A model generated the notes under the pieces. The model saw only the letters and a list, made by a program, of their open reading frames with translations. It was not told where the DNA came from and searched no databases. From Mycolicibacterium sp. P9-64 (GTDB taxonomy: Bacteria > Actinomycetota > Actinomycetes > Mycobacteriales > Mycobacteriaceae), in the NCBI RefSeq assembly GCF_008329605.1, contig NZ_NPKO01000010.1, forward strand, positions 124,001 through 188,000: DNA of 64,000 nt, written 5' to 3'. Both the position numbers and the translations under genes were made by a program. Shown piece after piece: positions 50,882 through 59,336 of the stretch (the stretch's first letter is position 1; each line of letters opens with the position of its first letter).

Positions 50882-51568
50882 TCAGGCGTAGCCGACCCAG
50901 CCGCGAAAGGTGAACGCCGAGAAGAACTCAGTGACGTTGGTGAATCCGCCGCGTTCGAGGATGTCGCGGTCTTCGCGTGGGCTCAGTGCCGGCATGTGTT
51001 GATTGATCATTTCACTGGCCTTCTCGACGTAGGCGGGCTGGTTGCCTGCGGCGAGAAGATAGGCGACGTGTCTGTCGAGCCACCGTTGACGTTCGGTAGC
51101 GTCCTCTTGCGGATAGCTGACGTGCATGACGAGAAACGGTGCGCCAGGCCGTAACCGGCGGTGCACCTCAGTGACGGTGCGTAGTCGATCCTCCCGCTCG
51201 GTCAAGTGCAGTAGCAGCAGCGCCGTCGCGGCGTCGAACGGCCCTTCGGGGGCGTCGTCGACGTACCCCTCGTGCACGTCCATGCGTGCGGCGAGCGGCC
51301 CAAGGGTGGCCTTGGCGAGATCGATCATGGGTGCAGACGGGTCGACGGCCACGAACTTCCACCGCGGGTGCGCTGTCGCGAAGGCCTTGATCTCCAGCCC
51401 GCCCCCGGCGCCCAGCACTAGGACCTGGGCGTCTGCAGGTGTCTCCTCGGCAAGCAACACCGATGCCATGGTGTGGATGTCGTGGTAGCCGGGCACCGTC
51501 TGCGGGGCCTGTTCGGCGTACGTGGCTACCAGGGAAGCGTCTCCGAAGCCGCGCGGTCGTTCACTCAT
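50882..51568 (-). CDS. Class I SAM-dependent methyltransferase
   Basis: A 228-residue methyltransferase. Motif I is VLVLGAGGGLEIKAF near residue 49, the acidic residue of motif II is in FVAVDPSAPM near 73, and motif IV reads PFDAATALLLLHL near 108. It resembles small Methyltransf_25 enzymes acting on small molecules; the acceptor is unknown. The start is ATG 51568. Two TGGCAAT direct repeats 21 bases apart lie 30-57 bases upstream. It is transcribed in the same direction as the TetR gene behind it and belongs to the export island. Confidence 0.85.
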   Translation of the reverse strand: MSERPRGFGDASLVATYAEQAPQTVPGYHDIHTMASVLLAEETPADAQVLVLGAGGGLEIKAFATAHPRWKFVAVDPSAPMIDLAKATLGPLAARMDVHEGYVDDAPEGPFDAATALLLLHLTEREDRLRTVTEVHRRLRPGAPFLVMHVSYPQEDATERQRWLDRHVAYLLAAGNQPAYVEKASEMINQHMPALSPREDRDILERGGFTNVTEFFSAFTFRGWVGYA

Positions 51569-51654
51569 GTCCCCAGCATCCCTTCATCGGCCGCAAGTGG
51601 CAATCGACTTTGCTAATTTGGCAATCTCGTGTCGGCGGTGGCATACGCCTGTAG

Positions 51655-52227
51655 TCAGACTTCTGCCCGGGAGGGTCGCAGGATCCGTTGCGACACTTCA
51701 AGTAACACGGTGCGTAGGTCGGCATCGTCGATGTCGTCGAGTTCGGGATCGGCGGCGCTGACGTGGATGCCAGCCAGGATCATCGAGAGGGCAATCCTGC
51801 TGCCGGGATCGCGGTCGGGCCCTTCGACCATCTGCCGGAAGTTTGTTGCGACGGCCTTCATCTCGGGGTGGGAGTTGAGGACCTGCGCTATGGCGGGGTC
51901 GCCGTAGAACACGGCGGTCAGACGTCGATGTCGTACCGCCAGTTCGACCAGACCGCCGAGGGCGACGGCTCGTCTTTCCTGCGAGTCGCTGAATGATTCG
52001 GCGGTGCGAATGACGCGTGCCATGTCTTCGAGCACCGGGCGCGCCACTTCGAAGGCGATGTCTTCCTTGGCATGAAATTGGTTGTACACCGCGGCTTTTC
52101 CGACTCCGATCCGGTCGGCGATCATCTTCACCGAAGTGCCGTGGACGCCGTGTTCGGTGAATAGCTCGAACGCAGCACTGAGTACGCGTTCGCGGGCGAG
52201 CCCCCGCGGCGCTACCGGTTTCGCCAA
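51655..52227 (-). CDS. TetR family regulator of the MmpS-MmpL unit
   Basis: A 190-residue TetR repressor. The helix-turn-helix is at about residues 12-55 (SVKMIADRIGVGKAAVYNQFHAKEDI in two parts), followed by a helical ligand domain. The start is TTG 52227, chosen because GGGGAG lies 5 bases upstream and the product then starts at the family N-terminus. It is divergent from mmpS across 224 bases, so it most likely controls the transporter pair. MmpS5-MmpL5 of M. tuberculosis is instead controlled by a MarR protein. Confidence 0.88.
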   Translation of the reverse strand: MAKPVAPRGLARERVLSAAFELFTEHGVHGTSVKMIADRIGVGKAAVYNQFHAKEDIAFEVARPVLEDMARVIRTAESFSDSQERRAVALGGLVELAVRHRRLTAVFYGDPAIAQVLNSHPEMKAVATNFRQMVEGPDRDPGSRIALSMILAGIHVSAADPELDDIDDADLRTVLLEVSQRILRPSRAEV

Positions 52228-52318
52228 CTTGCTCCCCTTTCACGGTGCACGAAAGTTGCCAGCCCAGCCTTACGCCGGGCGACATCACCAAGCCTACCAG
52301 GGGTATCTTGATAGTTAT

Positions 52319-52326
52319 ACGATCGT
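52319..52326. promoter_or_regulatory. ACGATCGT palindrome in the tetR-mmpS gap
   Basis: A self-complementary 8-mer in the AT-rich middle of the 224-base divergent region. It is a weak candidate for the TetR operator; the arms do not extend further. Confidence 0.25.
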
Positions 52327-52451
52327 CTTGTTAAAGTATGGCGTTTGGTCTACGGTCTGGTCATTGACAATCGACCGGCAACGCTTTGGCGCCGCTCCGT
52401 TGCGGGAGTGTCGCGCGCTAGCGGGGCGGCAAGTGGAAGGGCATCTCGGCG

Positions 52452-52886
52452 GTGGACCTATTGAGGCGGGTGTGGATGCCGGTGCTGATCGCGGCGGTGC
52501 TCGCCGTCGGGGCGGCAGTGGTGTATCGGGTGAACGGATTCTTCGGCTCTGACAACGAGATCACCAGACCCGGCGCCGGATTGGCCCAAGACGCGCCGCC
52601 TTTCCGTCCGAAGGTGATCACCTACGAGGTGTTCGGCGACCACGACGGTGCGCTGGCCACCATCAACTACCTCGACCTCGACGCACGCCCGCAGGTGGTC
52701 CGCGACGCGGTGCTGCCGTGGTCGATCACCTTGACGACTACCGCACCATTGGCCAGCGCCAACGTCGTGGCCCAAGGCAACGGCGACAGTATCGGTTGCC
52801 GCGTCGTGGTCGACGATAAAGTCAAAGACGAGAACAGGACTACCGGCGTGAGCGCGCAGACCTTCTGCTTGGTGAAGTCGGCATGA
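52452..52886 (+). CDS. MmpS family membrane accessory protein
   Basis: A 144-residue MmpS protein with one N-terminal membrane helix (about 9-27) and a C-terminal beta-sandwich domain. The YEVFGD, LDLDARPQ and late Cys pair (GCRVVVDD and QTFCLVKS) are typical. MmpS proteins sit on the outside of the inner membrane and assist the MmpL partner. GTG 52452 has GGAAGGG upstream. Its stop overlaps the mmpL ATG by four bases, so the two are coupled. Confidence 0.9.
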   Translation: MDLLRRVWMPVLIAAVLAVGAAVVYRVNGFFGSDNEITRPGAGLAQDAPPFRPKVITYEVFGDHDGALATINYLDLDARPQVVRDAVLPWSITLTTTAPLASANVVAQGNGDSIGCRVVVDDKVKDENRTTGVSAQTFCLVKSA

Positions 52887-55777
52887 CGACCTCCGACATC
52901 CAAGCTGCTCACCCCGGCCGGCTGCCGCGATTGCTCCACCGGTTCTGTGTTCCGGTCCTACTCGGCTGGCTCGCGTTGACGGCGGTCGTCAACATTGTCG
53001 CGCCGCAGCTCGAGATCGTCGGGGAACAGAATTCGGTGTCGCTGACACCCGATGACGCCCCGTCGTTGCAGGCGACCAAGATGATGGGCAAGCTATTTCA
53101 GGAGTCTGACTCCAACAGTTCGGCAATGATCGTGTTGGAGAGCGAACAGCCGCTCGGTGACCAGGCCCATCAATACTACGACGGCCTGATCCAAGCGCTC
53201 AAAGCCGACTCCAATCACGTTCAGCACGTTCAGGATCTGTGGGGTGACCCGCTCACTGCGGCAGGCTCGCAGAGTGCTGACAACAAGGCCACCTATGTAC
53301 AGATCTACCTGGCGGGAAACCAGGGCGAGGCCCTTGCCAACGAATCGGTACGCGCAGTACGCGACATCGTGGCTTCCCACCCGACCCCGCCGGGGTTGAA
53401 GGCTTACGTCACTGGGGGAGCACCGCTGGCCTCCGACCAGCAACACGCCGGTGACAAGGGGGTGCAGCTCACGACCGCACTAACCATCGCGGTGGTGCTG
53501 GCTATGCTGCTGCTGGTCTATCGCTCAGTGGCCACCGTGTGCATCGTGCTGCTGACCGTCATGACCGAGGTGGCGGTAGCGCGCGGGGTGGTCGCGGTGC
53601 TTGGAAACTACGGCGCCATCGGCCTGTCGACCTTCGCGGTGAACCTGTTGACGATGCTGGGGATCGCGGCGGGCACCGACTACGCAATCTTTCTCATCGG
53701 CCGCTACCACGAGGCGCGGCTAGCCGGCGAAACCCGAGAAGCGGCCTACTACACCGCCTTCCGAGGGACCGTCAACGTGATTCTCGGCTCGGGGTTGACC
53801 ATCGCGGGAGCGACCTTCTGCCTGAGTTTCACCCGGCTACCGTATTTCAAGACCCTCGGCGCTCCGCTGGCAGTCGGCATCGCGGTGCTGACCCTGGCCG
53901 CCGTGACCATGGCTCCTGCCCTGCTCACCGTGGCCAGCCGATTCGGGCTGCTCGACCCCAAGCGCCAATCCAACACTCGCCGGTGGCGCCGGGTCGGCAC
54001 CGCAGTGGTGCGTTGGCCCGGCCCGATCCTGGCCGCGTCGGTGGCGATCACCTTGATCGGGCTGCTGGCGTTGCCGTCGTACAAGACCAGCTACAACGAC
54101 CGCAAGTACATGCCCTCGACAATGGCGGCGAACGCCGGGTACGAAGCCGCAGAACGTCACTTCCCGTCCGCGCGGCTCAACCCCGAGGTGCTGCTGGTCG
54201 AGGCGGATCACGATCTGCGCAACTCGGCGGACATGCTCATCGTCGAGCGGATCGCCAAAGGTGTGTTCCACCTGCCGGGTATCGCGCGGGTGCAGACGAT
54301 TACCCGACCGTTGGGAACACCCCTGGAACACTCGTCGATTCCGTATCAGATTGGGATGCAAGGGGTCACCGACCAACTCAACCAATCCTATTCGCGCGAC
54401 CGCACCGCCGACTTGTTGGCTCAGGCCGGCGATATCTCTCACACCATCGACATCCTTCGCCAGCAGTTGGCGCTGCAACAACAAAGCGCATCAGCCCAAC
54501 ACGAACAAACCGTGGCCTTCAATACCACCATGGCGATGGTCACCGATCTTCGCGACAAGATCGCCAACTTCGACGACTTCCTCCGCCCGATCCGTAGCTA
54601 CTTCTACTGGGAACCGCACTGCTTCGACATCCCCGTCTGCGCCGCCCTGCGCTCGGTCTTCGACTCCATCGACGGAATCAGTCAGCTCACCGACCAATTC
54701 AGCAGCATCAAGACCAGCCTGGAAACCCTCGACGCTCTACAACCCCAACTGGTCGCATTGCTGCCCCCACAGATCGCCAGCCAGGAAGCCAACCTGGAAC
54801 GGATCATGGCGAACTATGCGACCCAGCACGGTCTACAGGAGCAGCAAGCCGCGCAACAGAACTCGAATGCTATGGGCCGAGCCTTCGACGAAGCCAAGAT
54901 CGACGACTCGTTCTATCTGCCACCGGAAGTCTTCGACAATCCCGACTTCAAACGTGGGCTGGACCAGTTCGTGTCCCCAGACGGCAAGGCGGTGCGCTTC
55001 ATCATCTCCCACCAGGGCGACCCAGCGAGTCCCGAAGGCATTGCGCACGTCGATCAGATCAAGAATGCGACGTTCGAGGCCATCAAGGGCACGCCGATGG
55101 AGACGTCGAAGGTCTACCTCGGTGGGACCGCGGCGACCTACAAGGACATGCAGGAAGGCTCCACCTACGACCTCGTCATCGCCGCCGTTGCCGCCCTCTG
55201 CCTGATCTTCGTCATCATGCTGCTCATCACCCGGGCTGTCATCGCCGCACTGGTCATCGTCGGCACGGTGGTGATCTCGCTAGCCGCCTCATTCGGGTTG
55301 TCGGTGCTCATCTGGCAACACGTCGTCGGCCTCGAACTGCACTGGATGATCCTGGGGATGTCGGTGATCATCCTGCTCGCCGTCGGCTCGGACTACAACC
55401 TGCTGTTGGTGTCGCGGTTCAAGGAAGAACGCCAAGCTGGACTCAAGACCGGCATCATCCGGTCAATGGCCGGCTCCGGCAGCGTGGTCACCGCCGCTGG
55501 GCTGGTATTCGCCTTCACGATGATGTCCATGGCGGTCAGCGATCTGCGCGTCATGGGGCAGGTGGGCACGACCATCGGACTCGGGTTGCTCTTCGACACC
55601 CTGGTCGTGCGATCCTTCATGACCCCATCTATCGCGGCCCTCACAGGCCGCTGGTTTTGGTGGCCAAACATGGTCGCCACCCGGCCCGCGCGCCGCCCCC
55701 GTGCCCTCACCGCGACAACCCCGACGGCACGGCACAGCAGCCCGGACACCTCTAGTGCCACAGACACCAGCCCATGA
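52883..55777 (+). CDS. MmpL family RND transporter (MmpL4/MmpL5-like)
   Basis: A 964-residue RND exporter with 12 membrane helices in two halves. The paired proton-relay motifs GTDYAIFLIGRYHEAR in helix 4 and GSDYNLLLVSRFKEE in helix 10 are present. A large second periplasmic loop (about 480-670) has a Gln-rich coiled-coil and the YFYWEPHCFDIPVC segment, a layout of the MmpL4/MmpL5 group that exports siderophores and drugs. It starts in a four-base overlap with mmpS. The substrate is unknown. The flanking methyltransferases and flavoprotein suggest a modified small molecule. Confidence 0.93.
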   Translation: MTTSDIQAAHPGRLPRLLHRFCVPVLLGWLALTAVVNIVAPQLEIVGEQNSVSLTPDDAPSLQATKMMGKLFQESDSNSSAMIVLESEQPLGDQAHQYYDGLIQALKADSNHVQHVQDLWGDPLTAAGSQSADNKATYVQIYLAGNQGEALANESVRAVRDIVASHPTPPGLKAYVTGGAPLASDQQHAGDKGVQLTTALTIAVVLAMLLLVYRSVATVCIVLLTVMTEVAVARGVVAVLGNYGAIGLSTFAVNLLTMLGIAAGTDYAIFLIGRYHEARLAGETREAAYYTAFRGTVNVILGSGLTIAGATFCLSFTRLPYFKTLGAPLAVGIAVLTLAAVTMAPALLTVASRFGLLDPKRQSNTRRWRRVGTAVVRWPGPILAASVAITLIGLLALPSYKTSYNDRKYMPSTMAANAGYEAAERHFPSARLNPEVLLVEADHDLRNSADMLIVERIAKGVFHLPGIARVQTITRPLGTPLEHSSIPYQIGMQGVTDQLNQSYSRDRTADLLAQAGDISHTIDILRQQLALQQQSASAQHEQTVAFNTTMAMVTDLRDKIANFDDFLRPIRSYFYWEPHCFDIPVCAALRSVFDSIDGISQLTDQFSSIKTSLETLDALQPQLVALLPPQIASQEANLERIMANYATQHGLQEQQAAQQNSNAMGRAFDEAKIDDSFYLPPEVFDNPDFKRGLDQFVSPDGKAVRFIISHQGDPASPEGIAHVDQIKNATFEAIKGTPMETSKVYLGGTAATYKDMQEGSTYDLVIAAVAALCLIFVIMLLITRAVIAALVIVGTVVISLAASFGLSVLIWQHVVGLELHWMILGMSVIILLAVGSDYNLLLVSRFKEERQAGLKTGIIRSMAGSGSVVTAAGLVFAFTMMSMAVSDLRVMGQVGTTIGLGLLFDTLVVRSFMTPSIAALTGRWFWWPNMVATRPARRPRALTATTPTARHSSPDTSSATDTSP

Positions 55778-55847
55778 GCACCGCGCCGTGACATCACGGA
55801 AGAAGAACTACCCGCTGCCAATCAGGCAGCGGAACAGGAGGATTGGC

Positions 55848-56795
55848 ATGCCGACACAGAACCCCGACCCCTTCAGCGCCGAGATGGAAGCGTACGTCAG
55901 TGAACGCGTCACCAACGCCAACAGAAGACACGGCTTCGACAACGGTGCCCCCACCCACAGCCAGAGCCACGCCACCAGCCATTCGGGTCACGACCAGGCC
56001 GGAGTCGCCGAAGTCCTCGACTTGGACGCCGAAGTGCTCACCGAGCAGACCGCCTCAATCGTGGCAGGGCTCCCAGTCAACGCAGGCCCGCTCCGCATCG
56101 CGGACTTGGGCTGCGGAACCGGTGCCGGCACTTTCGCTCTGTTAGCCCGCTTCCCCGAGGCGCAGGTGATTGCGGTCGACAATTCCTCCGACCACCTCGC
56201 CCGGCTACGGCGAAAGGCGATGGAGGCCGGCGTGGCCGACCGAATCGACACCGTGCAAGCCGATCTCGACACCGAACTGCCTCCACTGGGCGCACCTGAC
56301 CTGGTGTGGGCATCAGCGTCACTTCACCACCTCCGCGACCCCGAACGCACACTGCGCGGCATCCACAGCGCCCTGCGCCCGGGCGGGCTTCTCGTCGTTG
56401 TCGAAGTCGACGGCTTCCCGCGGTTCCTGCCCGACAACGGCCCCGAGGATTGCCCTGGCCTCGAGGCGCGCTGTCACGAGATCAGCGACCGATTACACCA
56501 TGCGCAACTTCCGCATCGTGGCGCCGATTTCGGCCCGATCCTGACGGCTGCCGGTTTCACCGTGGAAGCACGCCGCACCATTACCGCCACTATCGAGTAC
56601 TCCCGCACACCGTCGATCGGCCGCTATGCACTCATTGGATACTCCCGTATGCGCGACGTCCTCGCCGACGCGCTATCAGAGGAAGATCTCGCCGCACTCG
56701 ACCGCCTTCTCGACCCGGAGAATCCGCGAAACTTACTCCGCCGCACCGATCTCACCATGCGTACACAACGCACCGTATGGACCGCGCGCAACTAG
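55848..56795 (+). CDS. Class I SAM-dependent methyltransferase
   Basis: A 315-residue methyltransferase. Motif I IADLGCGTGAGTFALL is near residue 86, VIAVDNSSDHL follows near 108, and SASLHHLRDPERTLRGIHSA gives motif IV/post-motif near 145. An extra ~70-residue N-terminus rich in His and Ser (SQSHATSHSGHDQ near 48) precedes it. ATG 55848 has ACAGGAGGA upstream; the frame is open further back into the mmpL end. It lies 70 bases after mmpL and 94 before the flavoprotein gene on the same strand. The substrate is unknown. Confidence 0.87.
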   Translation: MPTQNPDPFSAEMEAYVSERVTNANRRHGFDNGAPTHSQSHATSHSGHDQAGVAEVLDLDAEVLTEQTASIVAGLPVNAGPLRIADLGCGTGAGTFALLARFPEAQVIAVDNSSDHLARLRRKAMEAGVADRIDTVQADLDTELPPLGAPDLVWASASLHHLRDPERTLRGIHSALRPGGLLVVVEVDGFPRFLPDNGPEDCPGLEARCHEISDRLHHAQLPHRGADFGPILTAAGFTVEARRTITATIEYSRTPSIGRYALIGYSRMRDVLADALSEEDLAALDRLLDPENPRNLLRRTDLTMRTQRTVWTARN

Positions 56796-56833
56796 TGGTC
56801 CACCGTGTCAACGCCATCGCAATTTAGACAGGT

Positions 56834-56847
56834 TTGCCACTTGGCAA
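56834..56847. promoter_or_regulatory. TTGCCA-N2-TGGCAA palindrome before the flavoprotein gene
   Basis: Perfect 6-base arms 43 bases upstream of the flavoprotein ATG. TTGCCA/TGGCAAT copies also occur upstream of the methyltransferase at 51568 and of tetR, so this may be the island regulator's site. TTGCCA alone is too short to be decisive. Confidence 0.4.
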
Positions 56848-56889
56848 CTTGGCATGGCATCTGTCGCTCGTAACGAAAGGCTGAATTAC

Positions 56890-57834
56890 ATGAGTGAGCA
56901 ATGGGACTGCGTGATCATCGGCGCGGGCGCGTCGGGCCTGAGCGCCGCGGTGGTGTTGGGCCGCGCACGGCGCCGAACACTGGTCATCGACGCCGGTAAG
57001 CAAAGCAACCTCCCCGCACATGGGATCGGAGGGCTGTTGGGCCACGACGGCACGCGCCCGTCGCAGTTCTACCAACGCGGCCGCGACGAATTGAGCCAGT
57101 ACCCCAGCGTTGAACTGCTACTAGACGAAGTCGTCTCTGCCGAAGCGGGATTCACCCTCAAGCTAGCCAGTGGGCCCACCGAACGCAGCCGCACCGTGCT
57201 GCTGGCCACCGGTATGGACTACGAACTACCCGACCTGCCCGGCATCGACGAGCTGTGGGGACGATCGGTGTTCCACTGTCCGTTTTGCCATGGATGGGAA
57301 GCACGTGACCAGCCGCTCGCAGTTTTGGCCCGCAGTGAGAAGGCCATGCACTCGGCGTTGCTGCTGCGCAACTGGAGCGACGACGTCATCGTCCTAAGCG
57401 ACGGGCCCTGCGGACTGACGGACACCGATCGAGAGCTGCTGGTAGCGGCCGGAATAGGCGTCGACGAGCGCGAAATCGGTGCGCTAGTGGCCGCGGACGG
57501 CGAACTGGTCGTCGTCGAATTCGCCGACGGATCGCGTCTGCCCAGGGCGGGCGCGCTGGTCGCCGCTACCATGCGTCAACGCCCAGGCCCAGGTGCCCAA
57601 CTCGGCGCCGCGACGGCCGCAGGGCCACTAGCCGCCGACGCCATCGTGATTGACGAATTACACCGCACGTCAGTGCCCGGACTCTTCGCCGCCGGAGATG
57701 TCACCGCCAAAATGCCCCAGGTCGCCGCAGCCATCGCCTCCGGCAGCATGGCGGCCATGGCAGTGATGCGCACTCTACTGGCGGACGACGTGGGTCTCCC
57801 CAACCCAGGATGGCCGGTTCCGACAGAATCGTGA
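56890..57834 (+). CDS. Thioredoxin-reductase-like flavoprotein with CxxC
   Basis: A 314-residue FAD-dependent pyridine nucleotide oxidoreductase. The FAD motif GAGASG is at 11-16, the redox CPFC sits in HCPFCHGWE near 133-141, and the C-terminal FAD contact GLFAAGDVTAK is near 265. The CHGWE context differs from true TrxB (CATCDG, present at 1.2-2.1 kb) and recalls the GliT/HlmI group of dithiol oxidases, as well as many unassigned relatives. ATG 56890 has GAAAGG upstream. A hairpin follows the gene. A role in oxidising a dithiol compound is possible but not shown. Confidence 0.85.
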   Translation: MSEQWDCVIIGAGASGLSAAVVLGRARRRTLVIDAGKQSNLPAHGIGGLLGHDGTRPSQFYQRGRDELSQYPSVELLLDEVVSAEAGFTLKLASGPTERSRTVLLATGMDYELPDLPGIDELWGRSVFHCPFCHGWEARDQPLAVLARSEKAMHSALLLRNWSDDVIVLSDGPCGLTDTDRELLVAAGIGVDEREIGALVAADGELVVVEFADGSRLPRAGALVAATMRQRPGPGAQLGAATAAGPLAADAIVIDELHRTSVPGLFAAGDVTAKMPQVAAAIASGSMAAMAVMRTLLADDVGLPNPGWPVPTES

Positions 57835-58264
57835 AAAGGATTCTGCATCGGGCGTTGAGGCAAACGCACGACAAGATTCCAGTGCCCGATGCCACTCGGG
57901 CACTGATCGGTCGCTTGGCAAGGGATGAGATTTCTGGCTGCTACCGGTGAGCGCACTCGCCGGGAGTGGTACTGGTTTGAGCGACGCCATGGTCGCCGCG
58001 ACGATCAACCACGGGATGCCCGCACTCACTGCAATGCCTCCTACGAGCGACCTCTTCACGTTGCCACGCGACCGCCGTCCGCTCCCCATGGCTCAGGTCG
58101 AGTGGAGGCACCGCCGAATCATCATCGGTGTGAGCGACGGGCGTTGTCGCCACACCCAAGGTGTTCATGACAGCTCAGGGGACCTTCCCTCGACAGCCCG
58201 GCCGGGCTCTAGGTCGGTGTCGTGGTGGTCGCTGCCGTTGCGGCGGCTGGTCGGGCGCTGCCAA
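57835..58264. other. Intergenic region after the export island
   Basis: These 430 bases hold the hairpin at 57880-57905. On the reverse strand a frame from GTG 58029 has a perfect AGGAGG 7 bases upstream and starts with a hydrophobic segment like a signal anchor, but it runs through the hairpin and ends inside the flavoprotein gene at 57775. I rate it a doubtful small gene. Nothing else is recognisable. Confidence 0.5.
57880..57905 (+). terminator. Hairpin terminator after the flavoprotein gene
   Basis: CAGTGCCCGA and TCGGGCACTG pair perfectly around a 6-base loop, 45 bases after the stop. There is no U-tract, as is common in mycobacteria. It would end the mmpS-mmpL island transcript. Confidence 0.6.
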
Positions 58265-59083
58265 TCAAGACGCGATGAACGCGAGCAGATCGGGATTGAG
58301 GACGTCCGCATGCGTGGTCAGCATGCCGTGGGGGTAGCCGGCATAGGTCTTCAATGCGCCGTTCTGAAGTAGGTCGACCGCTCGGGGCACCGAGCTGGTA
58401 AACGGCACGATCTGATCGTCATCGCCGTGCATCACCAGGACGGGAACGGTGATCGTGCGCAGATCCTCGGTGTAGTCCTGAAGCCAGGAAAGCACGGTCT
58501 CATAGTGCGCGTGGACGCTGCCGGACATGGCCTGTCGCCACCAGTTCGCGATGACCGCCTCGGACGGCTCCGCCCCCGATCGGTTGAATCCGTAGAACGG
58601 ACCCTCGGGCACTGCGCGGAAGAACTCCGACCGATTTCCCAAGACGCCCGCCCGCACCGCGTCGAACCACTGCTGGGGTTGCCCGCCAGGATTGTTCTCG
58701 GTCTGCGCCATGTTCGGGGTCGGCGAGGACACCAGTACCGCCTTGGCGACCCGCTCCTGGTGGCGCGCCACGTAGCGGGCCACCTCGGCGCCACCGGTGG
58801 AGTGTCCAATGTGGACCGCGTCGCGCAGGTCGAGCTGCTCGGTCAGCGTCGCCAGGTCCGCCACCCAGTGCTCGATGTCATTGCCGGTCCCGACCTGCTC
58901 GGATCGGCCATGTCCGCGCCGGTCGTGAGCGATCACCCGATATCCCTGGTGCAGGAAGAACATCATCTGCGCGTCCCAGTCGTCGGCCGTCAGCGGCCAG
59001 CCATGGCTGAATACGATCGGCTGGCCAGACCCCCAGTCCTTGTAGAAGATCTCGACTCCGTCGGATGTGGTGATGGTGGGCAT
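58265..59083 (-). CDS. Alpha/beta hydrolase, haloperoxidase/arylesterase type
   Basis: A 272-residue alpha/beta hydrolase of the cofactor-free haloperoxidase (perhydrolase/arylesterase) group. FSHGWPLTADDWD near 25-37 forms the oxyanion hole, GHSTGG carries the nucleophile Ser95, HGDDDQIVPF holds the Asp near 223 and the His is in YPHGMLTTH near 250. These enzymes hydrolyse small esters and can form peracids. ATG 59083 has GAGGAG upstream. It is divergent from an AraC regulator, its likely controller. Confidence 0.9.
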   Translation of the reverse strand: MPTITTSDGVEIFYKDWGSGQPIVFSHGWPLTADDWDAQMMFFLHQGYRVIAHDRRGHGRSEQVGTGNDIEHWVADLATLTEQLDLRDAVHIGHSTGGAEVARYVARHQERVAKAVLVSSPTPNMAQTENNPGGQPQQWFDAVRAGVLGNRSEFFRAVPEGPFYGFNRSGAEPSEAVIANWWRQAMSGSVHAHYETVLSWLQDYTEDLRTITVPVLVMHGDDDQIVPFTSSVPRAVDLLQNGALKTYAGYPHGMLTTHADVLNPDLLAFIAS

Positions 59084-59336
59084 TGGTGGCTCCTCTCGTC
59101 GTTGCTTCTTGCGGGGCTCTCCCGCGATCGAGAGGCAGTCGATGTCGGCCTACACGATCTAAATGTGTCCGAAAATGTGCTGGTCCCGAAGGATCAACGG
59201 GTGCGCGTCGAACATCTAGCACTTCGTTTGTGGCGCAGATGAACTCGTAGTCAGACCGTCCTGACATAGATCGAGAAAGTTGGTCGCCAGCATTGCCGGT
59301 TTCATCCGATGCTATGTGTACGATCCGCTAAGAACA

